Origin: Kutzneria chonburiensis
Lineage (GTDB): Bacteria > Actinomycetota > Actinomycetes > Mycobacteriales > Pseudonocardiaceae
Direction: 5' to 3'
Length of the DNA: 64,000 bases
NCBI RefSeq assembly: GCF_028622115.1
Contig: NZ_CP097263.1
Location: 4,960,001 to 5,024,000, forward strand
The first letter of the stretch is position 1, and the number at the start of each line of letters is the position of its first letter. The notes beneath the pieces were generated by a model. It did no database searches. It had not been told where the DNA came from and saw nothing but the letters and a program-made list of their open reading frames with translations. Made by a program: the position numbers and the translations under genes. Shown here in pieces: positions 25,970 to 35,238 of this stretch.

Positions 25970-26542
25970 CTAGTGACCCCGGTTCCGGTAGGCGGCGGCC
26001 TTGCTGGTGTTGCCGCAGCGGCTCATCGAGCACCAGCGGCGCGGCCGGCCGCCGGCGCCGTCGAGGAAGATCATCCGACAGACCGGGGAGTCACACGTCC
26101 GCAGCCGGCCTCGGCGGACGGGGTCCAACAGCACGTCGATCGCGTCCCGGGCCAGCAGCGCCGTCAGGTCGGACGCGGTCCAGCGCAGTTCGTGAAGGTC
26201 GGGAACCAGCTGCGGCGCAACACTTCCAGCGGCGGCGTTGACCGCGGCGGGCGAGATCGGCCGGCCGGCCATGGCGTCGGTGACGACGGCGAAGATCTCC
26301 TCGCGCAGCCGGCGCAGCCCGGCCAGCGCGTCGGCGGTGGCCTCACCGTCGGCCAGCGGGTAGCCGATGCCCTCGGCCCAGGTCTTCAGCCTCGTCACGT
26401 CGGTCAGCCGCTCGATGCCGGCACTGGGCCGGCGGCCGATGGTGGCCAGCAGGTTCAGCGACGGCGAGCCCGCGTCGAACCGGAGCTCCCGCAGCTGGGC
26501 GGTGACCCGCACCGGGGGCAGCGTGGTGTCCACGTCACCCAT
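25970..26542 (-). CDS. CGNR zinc-finger transcriptional regulator
   Basis: A 190-residue protein with an N-terminal stress/ABATE-like domain (about 15-140) and a C-terminal CGNR zinc finger (about 145-185). The finger has the C-x4-C pair in CDSPVCRMIF and the second pair in RRWCSMSRCGN. Such proteins are DNA-binding regulators. The ATG follows the MFS stop by 6 bases in the same direction and lies beside a GTAACC-N8-GGTTAC element (26544-26563) that recurs upstream of the MFS gene, implying autoregulation. Confidence 0.88.
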   Translation of the reverse strand: MGDVDTTLPPVRVTAQLRELRFDAGSPSLNLLATIGRRPSAGIERLTDVTRLKTWAEGIGYPLADGEATADALAGLRRLREEIFAVVTDAMAGRPISPAAVNAAAGSVAPQLVPDLHELRWTASDLTALLARDAIDVLLDPVRRGRLRTCDSPVCRMIFLDGAGGRPRRWCSMSRCGNTSKAAAYRNRGH

Positions 26543-26544
26543 AG

Positions 26545-26562
26545 TAACCTATTTCGCGGTTA
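26545..26562. promoter_or_regulatory. TAACC-N8-GGTTA operator before the CGNR gene
   Basis: TAACC (26545-26549), 8 bases, GGTTA (26558-26562). It overlaps the end of the MFS gene and sits 2 bases before the CGNR start. The same half sites with the same spacing occur before the MFS gene. Probable CGNR binding site. Confidence 0.6.
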
Positions 26563-27658
26563 CCGGGACGAGCAGCACGACCACCCCGGCGGCCCCCACG
26601 AACACCACCGTGGCCGGCACGACCATGCTGACCGCCGTGAACAGGTACGGCGCGGCGAAGCCGGCGTAGGCCAGGCAGTAGAACACGGCGGTGACGCCGG
26701 CCAGTTCTTCGGCCGTGGCCAGCGCTTCGACCCGGCTGAGGCCGCCGACCAACAGCATGCCGTAGCCCGAGCCCAGCACGATCGCCGTCGGCACCAGCAG
26801 GATCACCGCGCCGAGGCCAACCGACAGCGCCGCGCAGAGGAAGCCCGCGACCGCCAGGACCAGGCCGAACGTCAGCACCGAGCCGCCGCGGCGCTCCAGC
26901 CGGCGGGCCAGCGGTTGCACCACGAGCCCACTGCCGAGCGTCAGTCCCGCGATCGCGCCGCTGCTGGCGATCGGCACGCCCGGCACCGGCAGCACCGTCG
27001 GCAACACCGCGAAACTCGTGGTCGCAGCGGCGAACACGAGCGGCGCGCTGGGCACCACGCGGCGCAGGAATTCGGGGTGTCGCAGCGCTTTGCCCAGCCG
27101 TGCGCGGCGGGCCGAAGCCGGGCTGGTCTCCGGCGCATTCCAGGACAGCACGGCCGCGATCGCCACCACGACCAGGTGCGCGAGGTAGGGCACGACCGCC
27201 GGCGCCGGCAGCCACTGCGCCAGCACACCCGCCACCAGCGGCCCGCCGCCGAACCCCGCCGACAGCGCCCCCGCCGCCCTCCGCGCTCCCCCGTCCCCCG
27301 ACAGCTCCTTGATCCACGCACTACCCGGGCCGAACGCCGCACCCGAGGCCACGCCCGCGACCAGCCGGCCGATCGCCAGCAGCCAGAGATCGTCCGCGCC
27401 GACGATCAGGATCACCGAGGCCAGCGCCGACAGCACCAGCACCGGCCGCATCACTCCCCGGCGGCCCAGCTTCGCCGACAGCCGGGCACCGACCAGCAGC
27501 GCCGGGATCAGACCGACCACGTACGCCCCGAACACCGCCGCCACCAGCGAGGACGACAGGTGGTCGAGATCGCGGTAGACGATCAGCAGCGGCGAGAACT
27601 GATTGGCGCCCCAGCCCACCGCCAGCACCGCCGCCGCGGCTCGCAGCCATGGCTTCAC
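26549..27658 (-). CDS. MFS transporter
   Basis: A 369-residue major facilitator protein with about 11 to 12 hydrophobic segments and the loop 2-3 motif GARLSAKLGRRG (about 57-68). A central acidic/basic loop around 180-205 separates the halves. The size is a little short for the family (400-450). It starts at GTG 27658 with AAGGAGG 7 bases upstream. It is co-directional with the CGNR regulator 6 bases downstream and has an operator-like repeat about 17 bases upstream. I infer an efflux pump induced when the CGNR protein binds its ligand. Confidence 0.88.
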   Translation of the reverse strand: MKPWLRAAAAVLAVGWGANQFSPLLIVYRDLDHLSSSLVAAVFGAYVVGLIPALLVGARLSAKLGRRGVMRPVLVLSALASVILIVGADDLWLLAIGRLVAGVASGAAFGPGSAWIKELSGDGGARRAAGALSAGFGGGPLVAGVLAQWLPAPAVVPYLAHLVVVAIAAVLSWNAPETSPASARRARLGKALRHPEFLRRVVPSAPLVFAAATTSFAVLPTVLPVPGVPIASSGAIAGLTLGSGLVVQPLARRLERRGGSVLTFGLVLAVAGFLCAALSVGLGAVILLVPTAIVLGSGYGMLLVGGLSRVEALATAEELAGVTAVFYCLAYAGFAAPYLFTAVSMVVPATVVFVGAAGVVVLLVPVTAK

Positions 27659-27674
27659 CGTCGCCCCTCCTTAA

Positions 27675-27692
27675 TAACCGAAATCATGGTTA
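27675..27692. promoter_or_regulatory. TAACC-N8-GGTTA operator before the MFS gene
   Basis: TAACC (27675-27679), 8 bases, GGTTA (27688-27692), directly upstream of the MFS ribosome site and 39 bases from the divergent LuxR gene. It is identical in half sites and spacing to the element at 26545-26562. Confidence 0.6.
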
Positions 27693-27731
27693 CTCAGGTA
27701 CGCTGTCGAGGGCAAGCAGCGGGAGGCGACA

Positions 27732-28325
27732 GTGCTCGGGGTTCACGTGGTGGCGCCGGATGTGATCACGGGCAAGGCCGTGGCGTCGCTGCTGGACGGG
27801 CGGTTCGTGCTGGCGGACCCGGCCGATGTGGCGCTGGTCGTCGACGACCTCTTCCTCCCCTCGACCATGCGTGCGGTCCAGGACACGGCCCGTCTTGACG
27901 TGCCGATCGTGCTGCTGACCCGGGAGGTCCGCCCCGGCGCGCTGCTGGCGCTGGTGGGGCACGGGGTGGTGGCGGTGCTGGACAGGGCGGCGACCAGTGG
28001 TAGCGAGCTGGCCGAGGTGCTTGAAGCGGCGGCGGAAGGCGCGGGAGTGGTGTCGCGGGAGCTGATGGGAGCGCTGCTGAGGCAGGTCCGCGATCTGCAA
28101 AAGATGATCCTGCATCCGTTGGGCTACAACGGAGTCGGTTTGTCGACACGGGAAGTGGCGGTGCTGCGGATGCTGGCCGAAGGCCGCGAGACGCGGCAGA
28201 TCGCCGACGCGCTGTCGTACTCCGAGAGCACCGTGAAGAAAGACCTGCACGAACTGCTCACCCGGTTCGGACTGCGCAACCGCGCCCAAGCGGTGGCCTT
28301 CGCGATCCGGGCGGGCGTGCTGTGA
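27732..28325 (+). CDS. LuxR-family regulator with degenerate receiver-like domain
   Basis: A 197-residue protein. The C-terminal 65 residues are a LuxR/NarL helix-turn-helix (LSTREVAVLRMLAEGRETRQIADALSYSESTVKKDLHEL, about 135-175). The N-terminal 115 residues have a receiver-like alternation but no clear acidic triad or phosphoacceptor Asp. It therefore is probably not phosphorylated by a standard kinase; no kinase gene is adjacent. GTG 27732 has GGGAGG 5 bases upstream. It precedes a ketopantoate-reductase-like gene by 18 bases in the same direction. Confidence 0.85.
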   Translation: MLGVHVVAPDVITGKAVASLLDGRFVLADPADVALVVDDLFLPSTMRAVQDTARLDVPIVLLTREVRPGALLALVGHGVVAVLDRAATSGSELAEVLEAAAEGAGVVSRELMGALLRQVRDLQKMILHPLGYNGVGLSTREVAVLRMLAEGRETRQIADALSYSESTVKKDLHELLTRFGLRNRAQAVAFAIRAGVL

Positions 28326-28343
28326 ACGAACAGAGGAGGGCAC

Positions 28344-29267
28344 ATGCGGATCGCGGTGATGGGCACGGGCGGGGTCGGCGGCTACTTCGGGGCGCGGCTG
28401 GCGGCCGGCGGGCACGAGGTGGCGTTCATCGCCCGCGGCGCGCAGCTGAAAGCGTTGCGGGACAACGGACTCCAGGTGCGGAGCCCGCTGGGCGACCTGC
28501 ACCTGCCCGAGGTCGTGGCGACCGACGATCCGGGTGAGCTCAAGCCGGCGGATCTGGTGCTGTTCGGCGTGAAGCTGTGGGACACCGAGGCCGCGGCCGA
28601 ACAGATCCGGCCGCTGCTGCGCGAAGACACGGCGGTGGTGTCGTTCCAGAACGGTGTGGTCAAGGACGACATCCTGCGACGGGTGCTCGGGCCAGAACAC
28701 GTGCTCGGCGGCGTCTGCTACATCGCGGCGACGATCGCCGAGCCTGGCGTGATCAACCACGCGAACACGTTGCAGCGGCTGGTGTTCGGCGAGTACGACG
28801 GCCAACGGACGCCGAGGGTGGAGGCGTTTCGGGAGGCCGCCGAGGAAAGCGGCATCGACGTCGAGGTGAGCCCGGACATCGCCCGCGCGGTCTGGGAGAA
28901 GTTCGTGTTCCTGGTCGGCTTGTCCGGCACGACCACGCTCGCCCGGACGTCGATCGGCCCGATCCGGGAAAACCCGCGCTCCCGGGCGTTCCTGCGTGAC
29001 GTCATGGGCGAGGTGGTGCAGGTGGCCCGGGCCTCCGGTGTCGAGCTGCCGGCCGACTACGCCGAGGACCGACTGGCCTTTGTGGACACCGTGCCCGAGA
29101 CCATGACGTCCTCGATGCATCACGACCTGGAGCGCGGCAACCGGCTGGAGGTGGCCTGGCTCAGCGGCGACGTCGCCGACCGGGCCCGCGCGCTCGGCCT
29201 GCCGGCGCCGGCGAACCGGGCAATCGCCGACGTGCTGTCCGTACACGCCGACGGCCGGCGCGACTGA
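28344..29267 (+). CDS. 2-dehydropantoate 2-reductase family protein
   Basis: A 307-residue NADPH-dependent reductase of the ApbA/PanE family. It has the nucleotide motif MGTGGVGGYFGARLAAGG (about 6-23), the family FGVKLWDT and SFQNGV (about 100-106) motifs, and the catalytic-lysine region WEKFVFLVG (about 193-201). PanE reduces ketopantoate to pantoate in CoA biosynthesis, but many actinobacterial paralogues act on other 2-oxo acids. It follows the LuxR gene by 18 bases. Whether this is the housekeeping enzyme cannot be judged here. Confidence 0.88.
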   Translation: MRIAVMGTGGVGGYFGARLAAGGHEVAFIARGAQLKALRDNGLQVRSPLGDLHLPEVVATDDPGELKPADLVLFGVKLWDTEAAAEQIRPLLREDTAVVSFQNGVVKDDILRRVLGPEHVLGGVCYIAATIAEPGVINHANTLQRLVFGEYDGQRTPRVEAFREAAEESGIDVEVSPDIARAVWEKFVFLVGLSGTTTLARTSIGPIRENPRSRAFLRDVMGEVVQVARASGVELPADYAEDRLAFVDTVPETMTSSMHHDLERGNRLEVAWLSGDVADRARALGLPAPANRAIADVLSVHADGRRD

Positions 29268-29315
29268 ATCGGGCGAGCAGCAGGACCCGGTTCGTGCCGG
29301 CGGTCGCCGACTTCG

Positions 29316-30131
29316 TCAGCTGACCCGCCACACCCACGTGGTCCGCTCGTACAGCGGACGGAAGCCGGCGCGGAGCATGTTGTGCAGCGAGGAGTTGTGC
29401 TGGCCCGGCTGCTCGGCGCCGGTCTCGGCGACCAGCCACTGGCAGCCCTCGGCCGCCGCCGCGTGCGCCCGGGCGGCCAGCAGCGCCGACTGCGCGCCGC
29501 GACCTCGGGCGTCCGGAAGCGTTGCGGCGCCGAACATGTCGCCACACTCGCCGTTCACGTACAGGCTGGCGATCGCGATGATCCGGTCGCCGTCGAAGGC
29601 CGCGTAGTTGCCCCAGTTCGGCCGGCCGACGGCGGCCGCGCCCATGCCGACCATGCCCTCGTCGGTCATGCCGTACGTGCTCATCATGACCGCCGCCCAC
29701 TCGCCGGCCCGCGTCGGATCGACGAGTTCGACCCGCAGGCCGTCGGCCGGCGCGTCCAGCACGCGGCCGACCTCGTAGCCGAGCTTGACGAACGTGGCCC
29801 CCTCGACCAGCCCCAGCTTGGCCGCGATCGCCACCCAGTCGGCCGGCAGCTCGGACGGCGCGATCAGGACCGACGCCGCCGTCACGCCCTGCTCGCGGTA
29901 GAAGTCGCAGATCTCGGCGACCGCGTCGGCCGTCACGGGTGTGTCGCCACCGAAACCGCCGGCCCGGTTCAGGAAACGGGTGGAGTCGCCGCGGATGGCC
30001 AGCGCCGTGGCCGAGCCGACCCGCTTCACCGCGATTCCCAGCTGCTGCCGCACCGCTTCCGGCGCGCCGCCGACGAAGTCGGCGTAGGCCTGGATCTCGG
30101 TGCGCTCGGCCAGGGCGATGGGCAGTTCCAT
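29316..30131 (-). CDS. GNAT-family N-acetyltransferase
   Basis: A 271-residue protein with a C-terminal GNAT acetyltransferase fold (about 140-271). The acetyl-CoA pyrophosphate-binding loop resembles R-x-x-G-x-A in LPDARGRGAQSALLAAR (about 220-235). The N-terminal half (about 1-130) is a diverged second GNAT-like half. ATG 30131 was chosen over an upstream in-frame start because it fits the family start and clears the promoter. It is a monocistronic unit between the convergent reductase and the catalase terminator. Acceptor unknown. Confidence 0.82.
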   Translation of the reverse strand: MELPIALAERTEIQAYADFVGGAPEAVRQQLGIAVKRVGSATALAIRGDSTRFLNRAGGFGGDTPVTADAVAEICDFYREQGVTAASVLIAPSELPADWVAIAAKLGLVEGATFVKLGYEVGRVLDAPADGLRVELVDPTRAGEWAAVMMSTYGMTDEGMVGMGAAAVGRPNWGNYAAFDGDRIIAIASLYVNGECGDMFGAATLPDARGRGAQSALLAARAHAAAAEGCQWLVAETGAEQPGQHNSSLHNMLRAGFRPLYERTTWVWRVS

Positions 30132-30175
30132 ACCTGACTGTCTAGTTCGGACGGCAGCGCGCGGCAAGGTGAGCG

Positions 30176-30209
30176 GCCCGGACGGCCCGAATACCGTAAC
30201 CGTCCGGGC
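30176..30209 (-). terminator. hairpin after catalase gene
   Basis: A perfect 10-base stem (GCCCGGACGG, 30176-30185, pairing with 30200-30209) with a 14-base loop, 9 bases after the catalase stop. It lacks a U tract, but its position fits a terminator. Confidence 0.55.
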
Positions 30210-30217
30210 AGCACGGG

Positions 30218-31684
30218 TCAGAGGACGCCGATCGCCTCGCAGGCCTTGCGCACGCCGTCACCGTAGGCCGGGTCGGCCTTGGCACAGTTGGCGATGTGCT
30301 TCTCAACGGTCGCCGCGCGGGCGCCCTTGATGGCCCGGGCGGTGTTGTCGAACAGGGCCTGCTGCTGGTCCCCGGTCATCAGCCGGAACAGGTCGCCGGG
30401 CTGCTGGAAGTAGTTGTCGTCGTCGGCCCGGAAGTCGAAGCGGTCGGCCGTGGCGCCGACGGCCTGGGCCGGGTCGGCATACGACGGCTGCTCGGCCCAG
30501 CGGCCGAAGTTGTTGGGCTCGATGCCCGGCACGCCGCCCTGGTTGCCGTCGACGCGCATGGCGCCGTCCCGGTGGTAGGTGTTGACCAGTTCGGCGGCCC
30601 GCGGGTAGTTGACCGGGATCTGGTGGTGGTTCACGCCGACCCGGTAGCGCGCCGCGTCGCCGTAGGAGAACAGGCGGCCCTGGAGCATCCGGTCCGGGCT
30701 GAACGAGATACCCGGCACCAGGTTGGCCGGGGTGAACGCGGCCTGCTCGACATCGGCGAAGTAGTTGTCCGGGTTGCGGTTCAGGGTCAGCTCGCCGACC
30801 TCGATCAGCGGGTAGTCCCGCTTGCTCCACACCTTGGTCAGGTCGAACGGGTGGAACCGGTAGCCGTCGGCGTCGGCCTCGGGCATCACCTGCACGTACA
30901 GTGTCCACTTGGGATGGTCGCCGCGCTCGATCGCCTCGTACAGGTCGCGTCCGTGCGACTCGCGGTCGCCGGCGATGACCTGCCCGGCCTGCTCGTCGGT
31001 CAGGTTCTCGATGCCCTGCTCGGTACGGAAGTGGAACTTGACCCAGTGCCGCTCACCGGCCGCGTTGATCAGGCTGAAGGTGTGCGAGCCGAAGCCGTGC
31101 ATGTGCCGGTAGGACTTGGGGATGCCGCGGTCGCTCATCACGATGGTGACCTGGTGCAGCGCCTCCGGCAGGTTCACCCAGAAGCCCCAGTTGTTCTCCG
31201 GGTCGCGCAGGTTGGTGCGCGGGTCGCGCTTGACCGCGCGGTTGAGGTCCGGGAACTTCAGCGGGTCGCGGAAGAAGAACACCGGGGTGTTGTTGCCGAC
31301 GACGTCCCAGTTGCCTTCCCTGGTGTAGAAGCGCACCGCGAAGCCCCGGATGTCCCGCTCCGCGTCGGCCGCCCCGCGCTCGCCGGCGACCGTGGAGAAG
31401 CGCATGAACAGCTCGCACTCGTTGCCCACCGTGTCGAACAGCGCCGCCTTGGTGTACCGGCTGATGTCGCCCGTCACACGGAACGTGCCGAAGGCTCCGG
31501 AGCCCTTCGCGTGCATGCGGCGCTCCGGGATCACCTCCCGGTCGAAGTGCGCCAGTTTTTCCAGGAACCACAGGTCCTGCAACAGCATCGGCCCCCGCGG
31601 GCCCGCCGTCAGGCTGTTCTGGTTGTCCGCCACCGGCGCGCCGGCCGCCGTCGTCAGCGGCTCGGTGTTCTCGTCGAAAGCCAT
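30218..31684 (-). CDS. monofunctional haem catalase
   Basis: A 488-residue catalase of the small-subunit clade that decomposes hydrogen peroxide. The catalytic His lies in [12 protein letters not shown] (about 57), the Asn in [13 protein letters not shown] (about 130) and the proximal haem Tyr in [14 protein letters not shown] (about 340). The C-terminus lacks the flavodoxin-like domain of large catalases. ATG 31684 has GGGAGG 4 bases upstream; a longer in-frame reading to 32749 is only the antisense frame of the neighbouring hydrolase. An inverted repeat at 31722-31757 in its promoter may bind a peroxide-responsive regulator, though none is adjacent. Confidence 0.95.
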   Translation of the reverse strand: MAFDENTEPLTTAAGAPVADNQNSLTAGPRGPMLLQDLWFLEKLAHFDREVIPERRMHAKGSGAFGTFRVTGDISRYTKAALFDTVGNECELFMRFSTVAGERGAADAERDIRGFAVRFYTREGNWDVVGNNTPVFFFRDPLKFPDLNRAVKRDPRTNLRDPENNWGFWVNLPEALHQVTIVMSDRGIPKSYRHMHGFGSHTFSLINAAGERHWVKFHFRTEQGIENLTDEQAGQVIAGDRESHGRDLYEAIERGDHPKWTLYVQVMPEADADGYRFHPFDLTKVWSKRDYPLIEVGELTLNRNPDNYFADVEQAAFTPANLVPGISFSPDRMLQGRLFSYGDAARYRVGVNHHQIPVNYPRAAELVNTYHRDGAMRVDGNQGGVPGIEPNNFGRWAEQPSYADPAQAVGATADRFDFRADDDNYFQQPGDLFRLMTGDQQQALFDNTARAIKGARAATVEKHIANCAKADPAYGDGVRKACEAIGVL

Positions 31685-31721
31685 CTCGCCTCCCAGGGGT
31701 CTGCGGCCACCCCACCACGTT

Positions 31722-31757
31722 GTCTGGAATGAGTCAAGAAAACGAGCGGATCCAGAC
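31722..31757. promoter_or_regulatory. inverted repeat upstream of catalase
   Basis: GTCTGGA (31722-31728) and its complement TCCAGAC (31751-31757) separated by 22 AT-richer bases, within the 95-base gap before the catalase gene. Candidate operator or attenuator; no matching regulator can be named. Confidence 0.35.
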
Positions 31758-31779
31758 AGGGTGATGTCCTGATGCGTGG

Positions 31780-32889
31780 TCAACTCCCCAAACACCCGTA
31801 AACCGCCTCGACCAGCGCTGCTCGGCGGGGGTCGGTGCGGAGGCCGGGGCCCATGCGGTTGGTGACGTAGGCGAAGCCGACGCCGCGTTCCGGGTCGGCG
31901 AAGCCGGTGCAGCCGCCGAACCCGTCGTGACCGAAGGCCCGCGGACTGGGACCGAAGCCGAGCATGAAACCGAGGCCGAACTCGGCGCCGAGGCCGGCGA
32001 TGAGGTCGGCGCACGGGCCCTGACCGGACCGGCCGAGCTCGATGGTCGGGCGCTGGAGCAGCCGGCCGGAGCCGTCGGCGAGGCAGCCGTAGACGGTGGC
32101 GAGGCCGAAGGCGGTGGCATGGCCGTTGGCGGCGGGCACCTCGGCTACGCGCCAACCGGCCTGGTTGGCCAAGGCAGCGGTGAGCCGAGGGTTGGCGAAA
32201 GCGGCCAAGGCGGCGCACCCGACGGCCGGCAGTGCCGGGATCACGTCGGGCTCGACGGTGGTCGAACAGCGCGGCAGGTCCCCGGCGGACAGCCCGATGT
32301 GCACGTCGGCGTCGAGCGGCCGGGCCACATTGGCCAGCAGGAACTCGCCGACGGTCAGCCCGGTGATCCGGCGGATGACCTCGCCGACGAGGTAGCCGTA
32401 CGAAAGGCTGTAGTGCCCGATGGCTCCACCGGGCTCGAACAACGGCCCCTGCGCGGCCAGCAACCCGATCATCTTCGGCCAGTCGAGCAGGTCGGCATCG
32501 GTGATCGGCTGCTCGAGACCGGTCACGCCGGACCGGTGCGACAGCAGCCACCGCACGGGAATGTGCGCCTTGCCGGCCTTGGCGAACTCCGGCCAGTAGC
32601 GGGCGATCGGCGCGTCCGGCTCCAGGTCGCCACTCTCGATCAGCTGCAACGCGCAGATGGCGAGCAGGCCCTTGGTCGCCGACCACACGTTGGTCAGGGT
32701 CCGCCGGTCCCACGGCGTCGTCCGATCCGGCCCGGTCCAGCCGCCCCACAGGTCGACAACGGGCCGGCCGTCCACCACGACGGCGACGGCCGCGCCGAGC
32801 TCGTCCCGGTGCGCGAAGTTCTGCCGGAACACGTCGGCGACCTGCTCGTATCCCTCGTGGACACGGCCGTCGACCGGGAAGTCAGTCAC
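31780..32889 (-). CDS. serine hydrolase, class C beta-lactamase/esterase family
   Basis: A 369-residue serine beta-lactamase-fold hydrolase. The nucleophile Ser and Lys are in SATKGLL (S-x-x-K, about 72), the YSLSYGY stretch provides the Tyr motif (about 155), and an HDGFGGCTG region (about 325) is the third box, in place of KTG. Members are mainly esterases or D-amino-acid peptidases (EstB-like), seldom true beta-lactamases. There is no signal peptide, so it is cytoplasmic. GTG 32889 is the only sensible start; the ribosome site is weak (GGGG very close to it). It is followed by the catalase gene in the same direction after 95 bases. Confidence 0.88.
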   Translation of the reverse strand: MTDFPVDGRVHEGYEQVADVFRQNFAHRDELGAAVAVVVDGRPVVDLWGGWTGPDRTTPWDRRTLTNVWSATKGLLAICALQLIESGDLEPDAPIARYWPEFAKAGKAHIPVRWLLSHRSGVTGLEQPITDADLLDWPKMIGLLAAQGPLFEPGGAIGHYSLSYGYLVGEVIRRITGLTVGEFLLANVARPLDADVHIGLSAGDLPRCSTTVEPDVIPALPAVGCAALAAFANPRLTAALANQAGWRVAEVPAANGHATAFGLATVYGCLADGSGRLLQRPTIELGRSGQGPCADLIAGLGAEFGLGFMLGFGPSPRAFGHDGFGGCTGFADPERGVGFAYVTNRMGPGLRTDPRRAALVEAVYGCLGS

Positions 32890-33116
32890 GCCCCGATCAT
32901 GCCCGCCACCCGGCCGGCGGCCGGCGGATTTCGCCGGATGGACCGGATTTCCGGCGCGTCCGGCGTGCTCCGCGGCCGACAGCCAACCGACAGGCTGCGC
33001 CAAGGGAACGCCGATGATCGATCGCGATGGTGCGCCGCCGGTCGGCCCGAACGTCCACCCCAACCCCACCGGCTACTGCGTGATGGCTGGGGCGGTGCTG
33101 AAGCAGGCGAAACGCC
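32890..33116. other. intergenic region before serine hydrolase
   Basis: A 227-base stretch with no convincing gene. It would carry the hydrolase promoter on the minus strand; I see no clear -35/-10 pair. It ends at the terminator of the azomycin-like operon. Confidence 0.4.
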
Positions 33117-33146
33117 CTGCGCCGGCACCGCGGGGTGCCGGCGCAG
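33117..33146 (-). terminator. terminator of the nitroimidazole-type operon
   Basis: A perfect 13-base stem (CTGCGCCGGCACC, 33117-33129, pairing with 33134-33146) with a 4-base loop, starting 1 base after the stop of the last gene in the operon. Very stable; no U tract follows. Confidence 0.7.
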
Positions 33147-33147
33147 G

Positions 33148-33846
33148 TCACAGCAGCGAGGCGGCGTGGCCGAGCAGGCGCTCGAACACGGTCGGGTCGT
33201 AGGCACCGATCACCGGATAGCCGACGCCGAACCCGCCGTTCACCCAATCCACCCGTATGCCCGGGTTGGCCTCGTCGGTGCCGTCGGCCAGGAAGACGTG
33301 CGGGCTGCAGTTGACCCGGCCCTCCCGCGCCGCCTCGTACTGGGCCATCACGTCGGCCCGGGCCCGGCCGGTGTCCAGGTCCGCGGCCAGTTCCCCGACG
33401 TCGACGACGGTCGTCTCCTCGGCAACGTCCAGGATCACGTGCCGCTGGCTGATGCAGCGACCCTGGGCCCAGAACGCCTTGCGCAGGGCCAGATCCAGCT
33501 GCTCGCTGGCGTGCCGGCCCTGCCTTTTGGCCGCCTGCACGGCTTCCAGCGGCGGCAGCATGGTCACCGGGTACGTCCAGTCCGGGCCCTGCCACAGCCG
33601 CCAGCCGGCGTCCGGCTCCAGGCCGCCGACCACCGCCACCTCGGAGTCCACGCCGGGCCGCTCGTTCACGGTGCGGTTGAACAACTCCAGCGGGAACGCC
33701 CGGTGGTCGAACCAGATCCGCCCTTCCAGACCGAGCCGGCAGCGGGCCTCGTGCAGCTTGTGCACGGCCAGGTGGGCGAACGAGCAGTTCAGATCGGTGA
33801 ACACGACGATCGTGTCAGGACTGCTGGGGTAGCGGGACTCGTCCAT
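33148..33846 (-). CDS. DsbA-fold (HCCA-isomerase/GST-kappa-like) protein, copy 1
   Basis: A 232-residue DsbA-like thioredoxin-fold protein. In place of the CxxC active site it has a single cysteine, NCSFAH (about 21), close to the FTDLNCS start of the fold, which is more like 2-hydroxychromene-2-carboxylate isomerases and GST kappa than disulfide oxidases. Helical insertion at about 70-160, then RVNCSPHVFLADG and the C-terminal GVGYPVIGAY. No signal peptide, so it is cytoplasmic. It is the last gene of the operon; the ATG has GGAGGT 5 bases upstream and overlaps the permease end by 32 bases. A close paralogue lies at 39035-39709. Possible roles are conjugation or detoxification of the product; the activity is unknown. 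Confidence 0.8.
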   Translation of the reverse strand: MDESRYPSSPDTIVVFTDLNCSFAHLAVHKLHEARCRLGLEGRIWFDHRAFPLELFNRTVNERPGVDSEVAVVGGLEPDAGWRLWQGPDWTYPVTMLPPLEAVQAAKRQGRHASEQLDLALRKAFWAQGRCISQRHVILDVAEETTVVDVGELAADLDTGRARADVMAQYEAAREGRVNCSPHVFLADGTDEANPGIRVDWVNGGFGVGYPVIGAYDPTVFERLLGHAASLL

Positions 33847-35238
33847 CGGACACCTCCGACCAGCGTGAGTTCAGTGCCACGTAAGCGATGGCCGTCGCGG
33901 CGAAGGACGTGAGGCAGCTCAGATCGAGTCCGCCCAACAGCTCCGCGATCGGTCCGATGTAGACTGCGTTGCCGACCGACAGCACGCCGACGATCACGCC
34001 CAGCGCCATCGAGCCGATTGCCCTGGGGTTGTATCCGTTGCGGTACCAGTATCTTCCGCCGCCACCGGTGGCGAACGTGCCGAGGTCGGCCGGGCGGTAG
34101 TCACCCTTGTGGTGCCAGTAGCCGATGATCATCACGGCCGCCCACGGCGACACCGCGACCAGCAGCATGGTCACGAAAGCGGCCATCGAGTCGACCGTGT
34201 CGAACACCATGGTGCCCACGTACAGCAGCACGAAGCCCAGCGCCGACACGAGAATCGTGGCGAAGGCCCGCGACTTGCGCCAGAAGATCGAGTTGGCCGA
34301 CAGGCCGGCCGCGTACACGCACAGCGAGCCCTGCGGGAACGAGCCGACGAAGCCGAACACGATCACCACCACGGCGAACCAGGCCGGCACCGAGTCGGTC
34401 AGCGACTGCACCCACGGCTGGGTCTTGTCGACGAAAACCGTGGTCGCGTAGGCGCCGGCGAGCAGCGCCAGCAGACAGCTCAGCAGCAGCGAGCCGCCGT
34501 TCCACAGCATCAGCTTCGACGCCTTGGTGCCCGACGGGAAGTACCGGCTGTAGTCGCCCTGGAAAGTGGCGTAGGACAACGGAACCGAGGTGGCGACCAG
34601 CGCCGACAGGATCCACGTCGGCCAGAAGCCGCCCAGGGCATAGGAACCGCCGGCGTACTCGGCGGAGAACTGCGGCGCCAGCACGAGAACCAGGCCCAGC
34701 GTCACCAACCCGCCGACCACCGCCGTGATCTTGTACATCGCGATCAGCGTGGCATGGCCGTACACCGCGACCAGGATCACCGCCACCGCCACGACCGGCA
34801 TGGTCAGCGCCAGGGCCGCCAAACCTGTTGGCGTACCGAACATTCGGTGCCCGGCGACCATCACCGCCGTGCCGCCGGTCCACACCGTGATGGCGAAGAA
34901 GCCCAGTCCCACCCCGATGGTGATCACGTTCGTGATCACCCGGCCCTTCACGCCGAAGTGCGCACCGCTGGCGATCGCGTCGTTCGTGCCGGTCCGCAGC
35001 CCGAACAGGGCCACCGGCGCCACCAGGGCGACGCCGAGCAGCAGACCGACGGTGATCGCCGTGACACTGGCCCACCAGCCCAGCCCGAACACCACCGGCA
35101 GCGCGCCGAGCACCACCGTGCCGAAGGAGAACTGCGCGGAATGCCATATCCACAGGAAGTCCGACGGCCGCGAGACGCGCTCCCCTCCGGGATCACGTCA
35201 ATGCCATGGACTTCGAGCTTGCCGGCTCGGTCGCTCAT
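33815..35238 (-). CDS. NCS1-family nucleobase/allantoin permease, frame-broken
   Basis: A permease of the NCS1 (cytosine/purine/uracil/thiamine/allantoin) family with about 12 membrane segments. From ATG 35238 the first 19 or so residues (MSDRAGKLEVHGIDVIPEG) lie in one frame, and the rest (ERVSRPSDFLWIWHSAQFS… to 33815) in another. Adding one base to the GGGG run near 35181-35184 restores a protein of about 474 residues. So either the assembly dropped a base or the gene is inactivated. ATG 35238 overlaps the Rieske stop as ATGA. In a pathway ending in a nitroimidazole an imidazole or purine-like transporter would suit uptake or, less typically, export. Substrate not assigned. Confidence 0.8.

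Noticed and set aside
25973-27898. A 641-residue rightward frame over the CGNR and MFS genes
   Set aside because: Arg/Gln/His-rich with no domain; the reverse strand encodes complete, recognisable proteins.
30218-32749. A very long leftward reading frame that contains the catalase
   Set aside because: Its first 355 residues are the out-of-frame reading of the serine hydrolase gene; the catalase starts at ATG 31684 with a clear ribosome site.
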